Shown: positions 27,324 to 35,054 of the stretch, piece after piece
Numbering within the stretch: position 1 is the stretch's first letter
How the letters are laid out: each line of letters opens with the position of its first letter
Origin: VXMO01 sp965205915
GTDB lineage: Bacteria > Chloroflexota > Dehalococcoidia > UBA6926
Length of the DNA stretch: 64,000 bases
NCBI GenBank assembly: GCA_965205915.1
Contig: OZ242191.1
Coordinates: 1,240,001 to 1,304,000, forward strand
Direction of reading: 5' to 3'
Notes under the pieces: generated by a model
Seen by the model: the letters and a program-made list of their open reading frames with translations, nothing else
What the model was told of the DNA's origin: nothing
Database searches by the model: none
Made by a program: the position numbers and the translations under genes

Positions 27324-28841
27324 ATGACCGCACAGCATCCGCCCCAACTCTCAAAGTCCAGATACATGGCCGGTCTACAGTGCCTGAAGCGCATCTATCT
27401 GGATGTGCACCATCGCGAGCTCGCTGATCCGGTTGAGCCGAGCCAGCAGGCGGTCTTTGACATTGGGAACGCCGTTGGGGAACTCGCTCGGCAGCGCTTT
27501 CCGGGCGGCACTCTAATTGCGGAAGAGTACTTCGAGCAAGAGAAGGCGCAGGACGCGACGCGGGCATTGTTGTCTGACGCCTTCGTACCTGCCTTGTATG
27601 AGGCGGCCTTCTCGTTCGAAGGCATCAGGACGAGGGTCGACATTCTGGCCAGGGCCGACGTTGGCCAGGGCTTCGACCTCATCGAGGTCAAGTCCTCCGC
27701 AAGTTTCAAGGCACGGGAGCACCTACCCGATGTGGCCATCCAAATGCACGTCGTCGAGGGAACCGGAGTCCCGATCCGGCGGGCTTACCTGATGCACATC
27801 GACAACTCTTACGTGTACCAGGGAGGTGACCACGACCTGACCCGCCTGTTTGCCTTGGAGGACGTCACGGACAGGGCGCGGAGCTATCTCGCGGACATCG
27901 CGCCTGAGAAGCTTGCTGAGATGTGGGAGACTCTCGGACAGGCTGACGCGCCGGATATCGAGACCGGCAGACACTGCACATCTCCCTATCTTTGTCCGTT
28001 CTATAGTCATTGCCACGTAGGCGAGCACGAACATCCCATTGGAGAGTTACCACGGCTCTCACAGAAAGACGAGGGGCGGCTCAAGGCGCTCGGCCTCTCG
28101 AATATTGGGGGCATTCCGCCTGATATTGGCGGCCTCACTGCTCTCCAAGGCCGCGTCAGAGACAGCGTGATCACCGGACAACCCTACGTTGGCCTCGACC
28201 TTGGACCGCGATTGTCCAAGATCAGCTTTCCAGCATCGTTCGTGGACTTCGAGACGATGGGCTCTCCCGTCCCGATGTTCGTCGGAACAAGGCCGTACCA
28301 ACAGATCCCATTTCAGTGGTCGCTGCACGCACGAGAGTCCGATGGCTCCATGTCGCACAGCGAATTCCTGCATGATGGCCCCGGAGACCCCAGAGAGCCG
28401 TTCATTATCAACCTGCTTGAGGTTCTCCCCATCAGTGGCTCAATCGTCGTCTACTCCGGCTATGAGGAGAGGGTACTCCGACAGCTTGCAGACGGGTTCC
28501 CCCAATACCGGGCTCCGCTGCTCTCCCTCATCGAGAGGTTGGTCGACCTTCTGCTGATCGTCAGGGACACCTATTATCACCCGGAGTTCCACGGCAGTTT
28601 TTCGATAAAGTCGGTTGCGCCCACCCTCGCGCCTGAGCTCTCCTACGACGAACTCGACATAGCGGACGGCCTCGCCGCCTCGGCTGCGTATCAGCATCTG
28701 CTCACGGGTGACATGTCAGAATCCGACGCCGCGATGATCAGAGGCTCGTTACTCACCTACTGTGCCCGGGACACGGAGGCGATGGTTCGGATCTACGAGG
28801 CACTGATGAGGGAGTCTGACATTGAGAAGCTGACGACTTGA
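27324..28841 (+). CDS. DUF2779 domain-containing protein (RecB-like nuclease plus DEDD-like fold)
   Basis: A 505-residue protein. The N-terminal part begins SKSRYMAGLQCLKRIYLD and contains DLIEVKSSASFK (about residues 112-123), a RecB-type PD-(D/E)xK active site. Cysteines in CLKR (near residue 17) and CTSPYLCPFYSHC (about 215-229) could hold an iron-sulfur cluster, as in AddB/Cas4-like nucleases. The C-terminal DUF2779 half starts FVDFETMGSPVPMF, resembling a DEDD exonuclease motif, and ends near YCARDTEAMVRIYEAL. Such proteins are thought to act on nucleic acids, but a role has not been assigned. Stands alone, divergent from gyrA. Confidence 0.85.
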   Translation: MTAQHPPQLSKSRYMAGLQCLKRIYLDVHHRELADPVEPSQQAVFDIGNAVGELARQRFPGGTLIAEEYFEQEKAQDATRALLSDAFVPALYEAAFSFEGIRTRVDILARADVGQGFDLIEVKSSASFKAREHLPDVAIQMHVVEGTGVPIRRAYLMHIDNSYVYQGGDHDLTRLFALEDVTDRARSYLADIAPEKLAEMWETLGQADAPDIETGRHCTSPYLCPFYSHCHVGEHEHPIGELPRLSQKDEGRLKALGLSNIGGIPPDIGGLTALQGRVRDSVITGQPYVGLDLGPRLSKISFPASFVDFETMGSPVPMFVGTRPYQQIPFQWSLHARESDGSMSHSEFLHDGPGDPREPFIINLLEVLPISGSIVVYSGYEERVLRQLADGFPQYRAPLLSLIERLVDLLLIVRDTYYHPEFHGSFSIKSVAPTLAPELSYDELDIADGLAASAAYQHLLTGDMSESDAAMIRGSLLTYCARDTEAMVRIYEALMRESDIEKLTT

Positions 28842-28870
28842 ACACCCACAAGAAATATGGGGGCTGCTAC

Positions 28871-29146
28871 CTACCCCCCATAAATCTCCGTCTCCGGCTT
28901 GAACGCGGCCCAGGCAAACCAGAGGCCGTTGTCCGCCTTGACCGGCGACACCCAACAGCGTCCACAGGGTGCCGGTTTCCGTGTCGCGGAAGAATTCACC
29001 GTCCGGCTCAAACTCGAGGATGCGTTCACCCACCCGGCGGCTGAACGCGGCGGCTGAACCGGGATCATGCGAATCAGCGATGATTTCCTCATCCAGGGCA
29101 GAGCGTGTGCCGGACTTCCAGAACACGACGACGGGTTCGCCGCCGG
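28871..29146 (-). pseudogene. frameshifted remnant of the 3' end of a DUF3179 gene
   Basis: This minus-strand piece matches the last 100 residues of the intact DUF3179 gene at 30114-31445. It starts at GGEPVVVFWKSGTRSALDEE and runs through FFRDTETGTLWTLLG. A deletion of about 30 bases then shifts the frame; the family ending KADNGLWFAWAAFKPETEIY continues in another frame to a TAG. No start or N-terminal part exists. With its intact counterpart it forms a direct repeat of 270-300 bases flanking the membrane-protein gene at 29197-30129. Confidence 0.85.
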
Positions 29147-29196
29147 TGCGCAGCAGGGCGCAAGTGTGTATGCTCGCCCGGGAAGGGAGACCTGCT

Positions 29197-30129
29197 TTGA
29201 GGCGCTTCTTCGGAATGTACCGCTGGGAATCAGTGATTCTCCTCTGGGTTCCCCTTGTCGGAGCCGTGGTCGGACTAATCGCACAGCTGTTCGTCGCAAT
29301 ATTCCTATACTTCTCGTCACTCAACGAAGGCACAATTGCTGCCTTTCACCAGCCTATTGCCGGCGCAATTTCAGGTGGAGTGGTCATCCTGCTACTCATC
29401 GCTGTATACAGGCGGTTGCGCAGACTGGAGGGGGTAGAGTTCCTTTCACTCCTTTGCGCGTACACCATCGTTTCGATAGCTGTGGCAATTCTTGGGTCGT
29501 TCATCGTGGGTTCCCTACAGATCACCAACAGATTAGGGACGCCCGGAGTGTTGCTGCCCTTGGTTCCTACATGGCCGCTATCGATATTGCCAGCGACGTT
29601 GGTGCTGACGCTTTTGAGTCTGGGCATCACCTTGTGGTTCGCTCGTCAAGCCTCAAGATTCGGCCTGCGTCACGCCTACTTTCTCGTCATGATAGGAACC
29701 TTGGCCTTTGCCTCGGGGGATGGGCCGTTTCGAACCCTGTTGAATCGGGGCTTTCCCTTGGACAGCTTGCTGGGAATCACAGGAGCAACAGCGGCATCGA
29801 TTGTCGCCTTAGTCGGGCTGGCAGAAAATTTTCTAATCGTTCTCCCTCTCGCCTTATTAGGAGTTTGGCTATTGGGTAATTTCACGTTACGTAGCCCGAC
29901 GTTCCAGTGGCGCGCCATAGCGGGGTTGTTTGCTTATATGGCCCTGTTGTCGGCGGTATTACCTGCGGCAATCATATTCTTCCTCGAACCGACGATTGTC
30001 GAGATTGCGATCACTACAGGATTCATGGTTTTGGGTGTCCTCGTTCTTGGTGCTCTATTCCCACTCATCTACCTGGTACGCGTGCGGACGCCGGCGCCAA
30101 CGACGCCTGACCCTTATGTTCCTGCGTAA
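29197..30129 (+). CDS. polytopic membrane protein, unknown function
   Basis: A 310-residue integral membrane protein with about eight hydrophobic helices (for example SVILLWVPLVGAVVGLIAQLF, and VVILLLIAVY). It ends in a short Pro/Thr-rich tail. The frame is open much further upstream, but that part covers the DUF3179 remnant. The TTG at 29197 has GGGAG seven bases ahead; ATG 29170 and ATG 29215 are alternatives. Family not recognised. Its 3' end overlaps the end of the convergent DUF3179 gene by 16 bases, and the two DUF3179 copies bracket it, suggesting insertion or local rearrangement. Confidence 0.75.
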   Translation: MRRFFGMYRWESVILLWVPLVGAVVGLIAQLFVAIFLYFSSLNEGTIAAFHQPIAGAISGGVVILLLIAVYRRLRRLEGVEFLSLLCAYTIVSIAVAILGSFIVGSLQITNRLGTPGVLLPLVPTWPLSILPATLVLTLLSLGITLWFARQASRFGLRHAYFLVMIGTLAFASGDGPFRTLLNRGFPLDSLLGITGATAASIVALVGLAENFLIVLPLALLGVWLLGNFTLRSPTFQWRAIAGLFAYMALLSAVLPAAIIFFLEPTIVEIAITTGFMVLGVLVLGALFPLIYLVRVRTPAPTTPDPYVPA

Positions 30130-31445
30130 ATCTCCGTCTCCGGTTTGAAAGCCGCCCAGGCGAACCAGAGGCCGTTGTCCGCCTTGACCGGGTTCAGCCT
30201 TTGACCGCCAAGCTCACCCTCATCGCCGATACCTAACAGCGTCCACAGCGTGCCGGTCTCCGTATCGCGGAAGAATTCTCCCGCAGCCTCAAACTCCAGG
30301 ATTTGATCCCCTACACGGCGGCTGAACGCGGCCGCTGAACCGGGGTCATGCGAGTCGGCGATGACTTCTTCATCCAACGCGGAGCGCGTGCCGCTCTTCC
30401 AGAACACGACGACCGGCTCTCCGCCAATCTCCGTATTGACGACCTGCTGCTGCCTCAGCCTGCCAAAGGGGAACGCGACGACCTCATCGCCAACCTCCAC
30501 CCCCAGGATGCGTTCCGTCGGGCTCAAACGTTCATCCGGTTGGCCGAGGAAAAGGGATGGGGGGTTGTTGGGGGAATCGTAGCCGGCGTATTGCGAGCCG
30601 CCGTAGATCGGCCAGAACTCCGGGCTGCCACTCCCCGGTGACAGAACGACGCCTTCCGGGTAGGAGCGAACAAACTCGCGAAATGAGGTCGTATAGGCGG
30701 GGATGTACTCCAGCCGCTGTCCGGCTGCCGCGCCGACTATGGCCTGTCCGTCCGCCTGTTGCCACCACGATTCTGTTTGATCGTCCCACATCACCAGGTT
30801 GGAGAGGCGGACGTTGCCCGTCGTGCCAAAGTTCAGTTCGACACCATCGACGACGCGGTTGAAAGCCAGCGTCGTGTAGCACAACGGGCAGTATGTGACC
30901 AAGACCGGAACGCCGCCGATAACATCATTGACGACCTCATGGAACGTCAGTATGCCGAGTGGATAGGCGCGGGCGTCGCCTTTCACTTCCACGACGGCAA
31001 CAGGGTGGTCGCCCGTCATCCAGGGAAGCGTGGCAGCCTCAATGACTGAGATGAATCGCGGCTGGTAGATGGGAGGGACGCCGTTCCGACCGGGTCCGCC
31101 GGAGATGATCTCATCAGGATCCACAGTAAAGCGGTGGAAGTCGGTCTCACGCCACTGTGTGATATTCACGCCGAGTGGCGGAAGCTCCTCATATACGTTG
31201 ACGCCATCGACGACTGCAAACGTGCCCGGCGCAGACGTTGGCGTTGCGTCAGCCGGCGACAGCGTTGGCCGAGGAGTGGGGCTTGTGCTTGGTATCAGGC
31301 CACGATCCCCGGCGGTTGAGCTGCCATTACACGCGCCAGCCATCCCGATCATAAGTGCCAGCACGGCTGCCAGCAATACGACGCGTCCCGGTCCAACGAC
31401 CGCCGCTACGAAAGTAAGGCCCTGTTCTTGAATACGCTTTGTCAT
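30114..31445 (-). CDS. DUF3179 domain-containing lipoprotein
   Basis: A 443-residue exported protein. A signal peptide with a hydrophobic core (VVLLAAVLALMIGMAGAC) ends in a lipobox whose Cys, near residue 39, would be lipidated. A Thr/Pro/Ser-rich linker follows. The DUF3179 domain has its usual blocks HPVAVVEVKGDARAYPLGIL, VNDVIGGVPVLVTYCPLC, TGNVRLSNLVMWDDQTESWW and SGTRSALDEE. Its function is unknown. The last third is duplicated as a remnant at 28871. Confidence 0.9.
   Translation of the reverse strand: MTKRIQEQGLTFVAAVVGPGRVVLLAAVLALMIGMAGACNGSSTAGDRGLIPSTSPTPRPTLSPADATPTSAPGTFAVVDGVNVYEELPPLGVNITQWRETDFHRFTVDPDEIISGGPGRNGVPPIYQPRFISVIEAATLPWMTGDHPVAVVEVKGDARAYPLGILTFHEVVNDVIGGVPVLVTYCPLCYTTLAFNRVVDGVELNFGTTGNVRLSNLVMWDDQTESWWQQADGQAIVGAAAGQRLEYIPAYTTSFREFVRSYPEGVVLSPGSGSPEFWPIYGGSQYAGYDSPNNPPSLFLGQPDERLSPTERILGVEVGDEVVAFPFGRLRQQQVVNTEIGGEPVVVFWKSGTRSALDEEVIADSHDPGSAAAFSRRVGDQILEFEAAGEFFRDTETGTLWTLLGIGDEGELGGQRLNPVKADNGLWFAWAAFKPETEIYAGT
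30127..30427 (-). repeat. intact copy of the DUF3179 3'-end direct repeat
   Basis: Partner of 28881-29146, in the same orientation. Identity by eye is about 85 percent outside the deletion of about 30 bases in the remnant. The repeat stops at the codons for GGEPVV, where the two copies abruptly lose similarity. Confidence 0.8.
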
Positions 31446-31741
31446 GTTTCAGGTTGCTCTTCGCCGTGCCAACGAGCACGACAATGCAGTGTCCAGTATG
31501 TCACGGAGGGCCGGAATGTGAGAGAGGGGCTGCCTGCGGAACCGACCGCAGCGCCTAAGCCGCTTCGCTTGCGGGAATACGTGGCCGAACGCTAGACTTG
31601 ATTCACGTTGGAGCGAGTCTGGACAGCTTCCATTGTCAACACGTTTGGGCATCGCGACGCCGCGCCTGCAAAGGCCTCATTATCACGACAATGCATTCAT
31701 TGAGCAGCTTGACTTGAATGCCCTTTTTCGAGGGTAGTGTC
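31446..31741. other. divergent intergenic region between DUF3179 and pyrC
   Basis: About 295 bases without a convincing gene. It must carry promoters for both flanking genes. A small inverted repeat CTGCGG/CCGCAG around AACCGA is visible in its first half. I see no PyrR-type anti-antiterminator or clear terminator before pyrC. Short frames on either strand have no recognisable protein. Confidence 0.5.
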
Positions 31742-33139
31742 GTGACATCCACAATTCCGGGGCCTGTTCTCATCACCGGTGGGCGCGTTATTGATCCGTG
31801 GCAGGGACTGGACTCTATCGCAGATGTTCTGGTGCAGGATGGGCGAGTCGCATGGACGCGATTTGCGGGAGACGGCGCGTACGGTGTGCCCCATGGCACG
31901 CAGATCATTGACGCGACAGGGATGATTGTTGCGCCGGGCTTCATCGATCTCCACTGCCATCTTCGCGAACCGGGGCAAGAGTACAAAGAGACTATTGAGA
32001 CCGGCACGCGCGCCGCGGCGCGCGGCGGATTCACAACCGTCTGCGCGATGCCCAACACGGAACCCGCCATCGATTCCACGGAGCGCGTGGCCTATGTTGC
32101 CGAGCGAGCCCGGGAAGTCGCCGTCGTCCGCGTGCTCCCTATCGGAACCATTACATTGGGCCGCGCCGGTCGGGAACTCTCGGATCTGGGCGGCCTTGCG
32201 ACAGCGGGCGCTGCATTATTCAGCGACGATGGATCAGCCGTTGTGGATAACGACCTGATGAGGGCGGCTCTGCGCGAGTCCGCGCGGCTCGGGCTGTCTC
32301 TCAGCCAGCATTCAGAAGACCCGGCTGTAATTGGGAACGCGATCGCGCACGAGGGCGAGGCTGCCGCGCAACTCGGCCTGCCCGCTGCGTCCGCCGAAGC
32401 TGAGACGAATATCATCGAACGCGACTTACAGCTCCTGGCCGAGACAGGCGGGCGTCTGCACGTCGCTCATGCGTCAACCGCGGGGGCGGTGAAGCTACTG
32501 CGCTCTGCGCGAGAACGTGGCCTGACCGTGACCGCGGAGGTCACCCCACACCATCTGACACTGACGGACCGGGCACTGCTCGGCGAGCGGGGGCGGCAAT
32601 ACGGATGGCCCGATGGCGCAGTGGCCGACACGTCACTCCGCGTCAATCCGCCACTGCGCTCAGAGGAGCATGTGAACGCGCTTGTTGAGGCCCTACGGGA
32701 CGGGGTCATTGACGCGATAGCGACGGATCATGCGCCGCACGCGGCGAGCGATAAATCCGGTGGGTTTGCAGAAGCAGCGCCGGGCATCTCAGGCATTGAG
32801 ACGACGTTTGGATTGCTGATGACAGCACTCGTTCACACGGGGCAGCTGGACGCTGCGACGTTGATCGCGCGGCTGACACTCGGCCCCGTGAATGTTATCG
32901 GCGCGCCGGCGGACGCAGAGGGCCTGCGGGGCCTAACGCCGGGGGCAGCAGCGGACATCGTCGTGCTTGACCCTGATCGAGTTTGGACGGTGCGGTCGGG
33001 AGAGTTCGCCTCTCTCGGCAAAAACACGCCGTTGGAGGGCTGTGAACTGCGTGGCATGGTCATCCACACATTCGTGGGTGGGCAGCTTGTTTATTCCGAC
33101 ACGCCGGACGCGGCGCGGCAGGAGGCCACACGACCATGA
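31742..33139 (+). CDS. pyrC: dihydroorotase PyrC
   Basis: A 465-residue zinc amidohydrolase that cyclises carbamoyl aspartate. The metal-binding DLHCHLREPG motif lies near residue 67, followed by the carboxylated-lysine region, AMPNTEPAIDS, and the HAST and ATDHAPH metal sites later. The GTG at 31742 is preceded by GAGGG at good spacing; an in-frame ATG at 31718 would add eight residues. The stop overlaps the carA start by four bases. Class I type (long form), as expected from length. Confidence 0.94.
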   Translation: MTSTIPGPVLITGGRVIDPWQGLDSIADVLVQDGRVAWTRFAGDGAYGVPHGTQIIDATGMIVAPGFIDLHCHLREPGQEYKETIETGTRAAARGGFTTVCAMPNTEPAIDSTERVAYVAERAREVAVVRVLPIGTITLGRAGRELSDLGGLATAGAALFSDDGSAVVDNDLMRAALRESARLGLSLSQHSEDPAVIGNAIAHEGEAAAQLGLPAASAEAETNIIERDLQLLAETGGRLHVAHASTAGAVKLLRSARERGLTVTAEVTPHHLTLTDRALLGERGRQYGWPDGAVADTSLRVNPPLRSEEHVNALVEALRDGVIDAIATDHAPHAASDKSGGFAEAAPGISGIETTFGLLMTALVHTGQLDAATLIARLTLGPVNVIGAPADAEGLRGLTPGAAADIVVLDPDRVWTVRSGEFASLGKNTPLEGCELRGMVIHTFVGGQLVYSDTPDAARQEATRP

Positions 33140-34257
33140 CGACACGGGGGCAGTCGGAGGAACGGGAAGCATTCCTCGTTCTTGAGGACGGCAGTGTCCA
33201 CCGCGGCTACGCGTTCGGAGCCGTGGGCGCCGAGTCAATCGGCGAGGTCGTCTTTAACACGTCGATGGTCGGTTATCAGGAGATGCTGACCGATCCCTCC
33301 TATGGCGGCCAAATCCTCGTTCCGACGTATCCATTACAGGGCAATTACGGGATCAATGACCGTGACGTGGAATCGTCGCGTATCCAGGTGCGGGGCTTCG
33401 TCGTGCGCGAGGCGTGTGATCAGCCGAGCAATCGGCTCTCAACGCGCACGCTGGATGACTTTCTGCGGGATGAAGGTGTGCCGGGCATCTATGGTGTGGA
33501 CACGCGCGCGCTCACGCGACGCCTGCGCATGGCCGGCGTCATGATGGGCATTGTCACCACGGACGGGACGCCGGAGGAGGCGCTTGAGCGGCTACGACGC
33601 GCGCCGGACTATGGCAGCCTTGATCTCGTCAGCGAAGTCGTCACCGCATCTCCGTACGAATGGACGGACGGGCCGGGGGAGTTGCTACCTGACGCGCCGC
33701 ACATCGTCGTCCTCGATGAGGGCCTGAAGTACAACATCCTTCGTCTGCTACGGCAGCGCGGCTGCGCGGTAACGGTCGTGCCAAGCTCCACGCCACTTGA
33801 TGATCTGATGTCATTGCAGCCCTCCGGCGTTGTGCTGTCGCCGGGGCCGGGTGATCCGGCGCACCTGGACAACGTGGTGCAGACGGCGAGCGGGCTGCTC
33901 GGACGGCTTCCCGTGATGGGCATCTGCCTGGGGCATCAAGTGGTCGCGCGCGCACTTGGCGGGCGGACATACAAGCTCAAGTTTGGACACCGGGGCGGAA
34001 ATCATCCGGTCAAGGACCTGGCGACGGATCGCGTAACGATCACGGCGCAGAATCACGGCTACGCGGTGGATGCGGACGGCCTGCCGCCGGGGCTGAACGT
34101 GAGTCACCTGAACCTGAACGACAACACGATTGAGGGGCTGACTCACCGTGAGATGCCCCTGTTGACAATCCAATTCCACTCAGAGGCGTCACCGGGGCCG
34201 TTGGACAACGAGTATCTTTTTGACCGGTTCTTAGACTTGATTCGAGAATACAGGTAG
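33136..34257 (+). CDS. carA: carbamoyl phosphate synthase small subunit CarA
   Basis: A 373-residue glutaminase subunit that feeds ammonia to CarB. The N-terminal domain begins LVLEDGSVHRGYAFGA and includes FNTSMVGYQEMLTDPSY; the class I amidotransferase domain has SPGPGDP and the nucleophilic cysteine in GICLGHQVVARALGG, with the His-Glu pair in QFHSEASPGPLD. Translation is coupled to pyrC by an ATGA overlap. carB does not follow directly; a small membrane-protein gene and a hairpin separate them. Confidence 0.95.
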   Translation: MTTRGQSEEREAFLVLEDGSVHRGYAFGAVGAESIGEVVFNTSMVGYQEMLTDPSYGGQILVPTYPLQGNYGINDRDVESSRIQVRGFVVREACDQPSNRLSTRTLDDFLRDEGVPGIYGVDTRALTRRLRMAGVMMGIVTTDGTPEEALERLRRAPDYGSLDLVSEVVTASPYEWTDGPGELLPDAPHIVVLDEGLKYNILRLLRQRGCAVTVVPSSTPLDDLMSLQPSGVVLSPGPGDPAHLDNVVQTASGLLGRLPVMGICLGHQVVARALGGRTYKLKFGHRGGNHPVKDLATDRVTITAQNHGYAVDADGLPPGLNVSHLNLNDNTIEGLTHREMPLLTIQFHSEASPGPLDNEYLFDRFLDLIREYR

Positions 34258-34345
34258 GGTATAGTGTCGCGAAGCGCGGGTAAAGCGGAATTGGTTTGTA
34301 GGCCCTTGTCGTATCTCACGACATGTGGCCAAGAAGGAGGCTTCG

Positions 34346-34954
34346 ATGGTGCTGGAAATGGAAGCGCCACTGGACCGGGGCATAATGCCTACACCCTCAG
34401 AACCCCAGCGTCGGCAATCGCAGCTGGTGGAGTACGAGATACTCGACTCATTCTGGGTACACCAGCATCAGTGGATCTGGCTGTCCGGTTTGGTGCTCAT
34501 AACACTCTCGATGTTTGGTATGGCGGTTCTGCCCATGGGGCTGGCCGGTCACGAGCTACGCACGGAGATTGTCAGCTTTGTTTCGTTCCTCTCAGTTGGG
34601 CTGACACTCATCTGGTGGGGAATGCTCCGCAACATGCTGAACGCTTTGACAGTCGTTCAGCATCGGAAGCGCGAGATCGAGCGCGATCTTGGAATGCGAA
34701 TGGAGTTCTATCTGGCCGCATCACGCGCGCCACGAAAGAGGGATCGCATTCGCGAGTTCGCGCAACAGGAAGCGGGCGACGACCCGGAGTTACGAGCGGA
34801 TCTGGCCGATTTCCTTCGGTCGATCACCGTTCGCCAGAGCTTCGTGCCCGGCGAGGACACGGCCTGGTCGATCATCCCGCTCCTCTTTATCGGAGCGTGG
34901 ATCGTGTTCTGGGGAATCGTCGCGGGCCCGTCGGTCTTCAGCTTCTTCAGCTAA
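34346..34954 (+). CDS. three-helix membrane protein inserted between carA and carB
   Basis: A 202-residue protein of unknown function. Residues about 45-70 and 80-100 are TM helices, followed by a charged cytoplasmic segment (QHRKREIERDLGMRMEFYLAASRAPRKRDRI) and a C-terminal TM helix (SIIPLLFIGAWIVFWGIVAG). The ATG at 34346 has a strong AAGGAGG site five bases upstream and is preferred over the in-frame GTG at 34325. Same strand as carA and carB. A strong hairpin follows 20 bases after the stop. No link to pyrimidine synthesis is apparent. Confidence 0.78.
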   Translation: MVLEMEAPLDRGIMPTPSEPQRRQSQLVEYEILDSFWVHQHQWIWLSGLVLITLSMFGMAVLPMGLAGHELRTEIVSFVSFLSVGLTLIWWGMLRNMLNALTVVQHRKREIERDLGMRMEFYLAASRAPRKRDRIREFAQQEAGDDPELRADLADFLRSITVRQSFVPGEDTAWSIIPLLFIGAWIVFWGIVAGPSVFSFFS

Positions 34955-34975
34955 ACACCTCGACTGTTCACAAGT

Positions 34976-35008
34976 CATGCGTCCCGGCTCACTTTGCCGG
35001 GGCGCATG
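34976..35008 (+). terminator. strong hairpin before carB (terminator or attenuator)
   Basis: A 13-bp stem (34976-34988 with 34996-35008, one G-T wobble) around the loop TCACTTT. It is followed by AGTTTGTGT rather than a clean T-run. It lies 21 bases after the membrane-protein stop and 46 bases before the carB start. It could end the upstream transcript or modulate carB; the weak T-run leaves this open. Confidence 0.6.
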
Positions 35009-35054
35009 AGTTTGTGTCTGCGTCAAGCATGGTCATTCCCGGCGGGAGGGCGGC

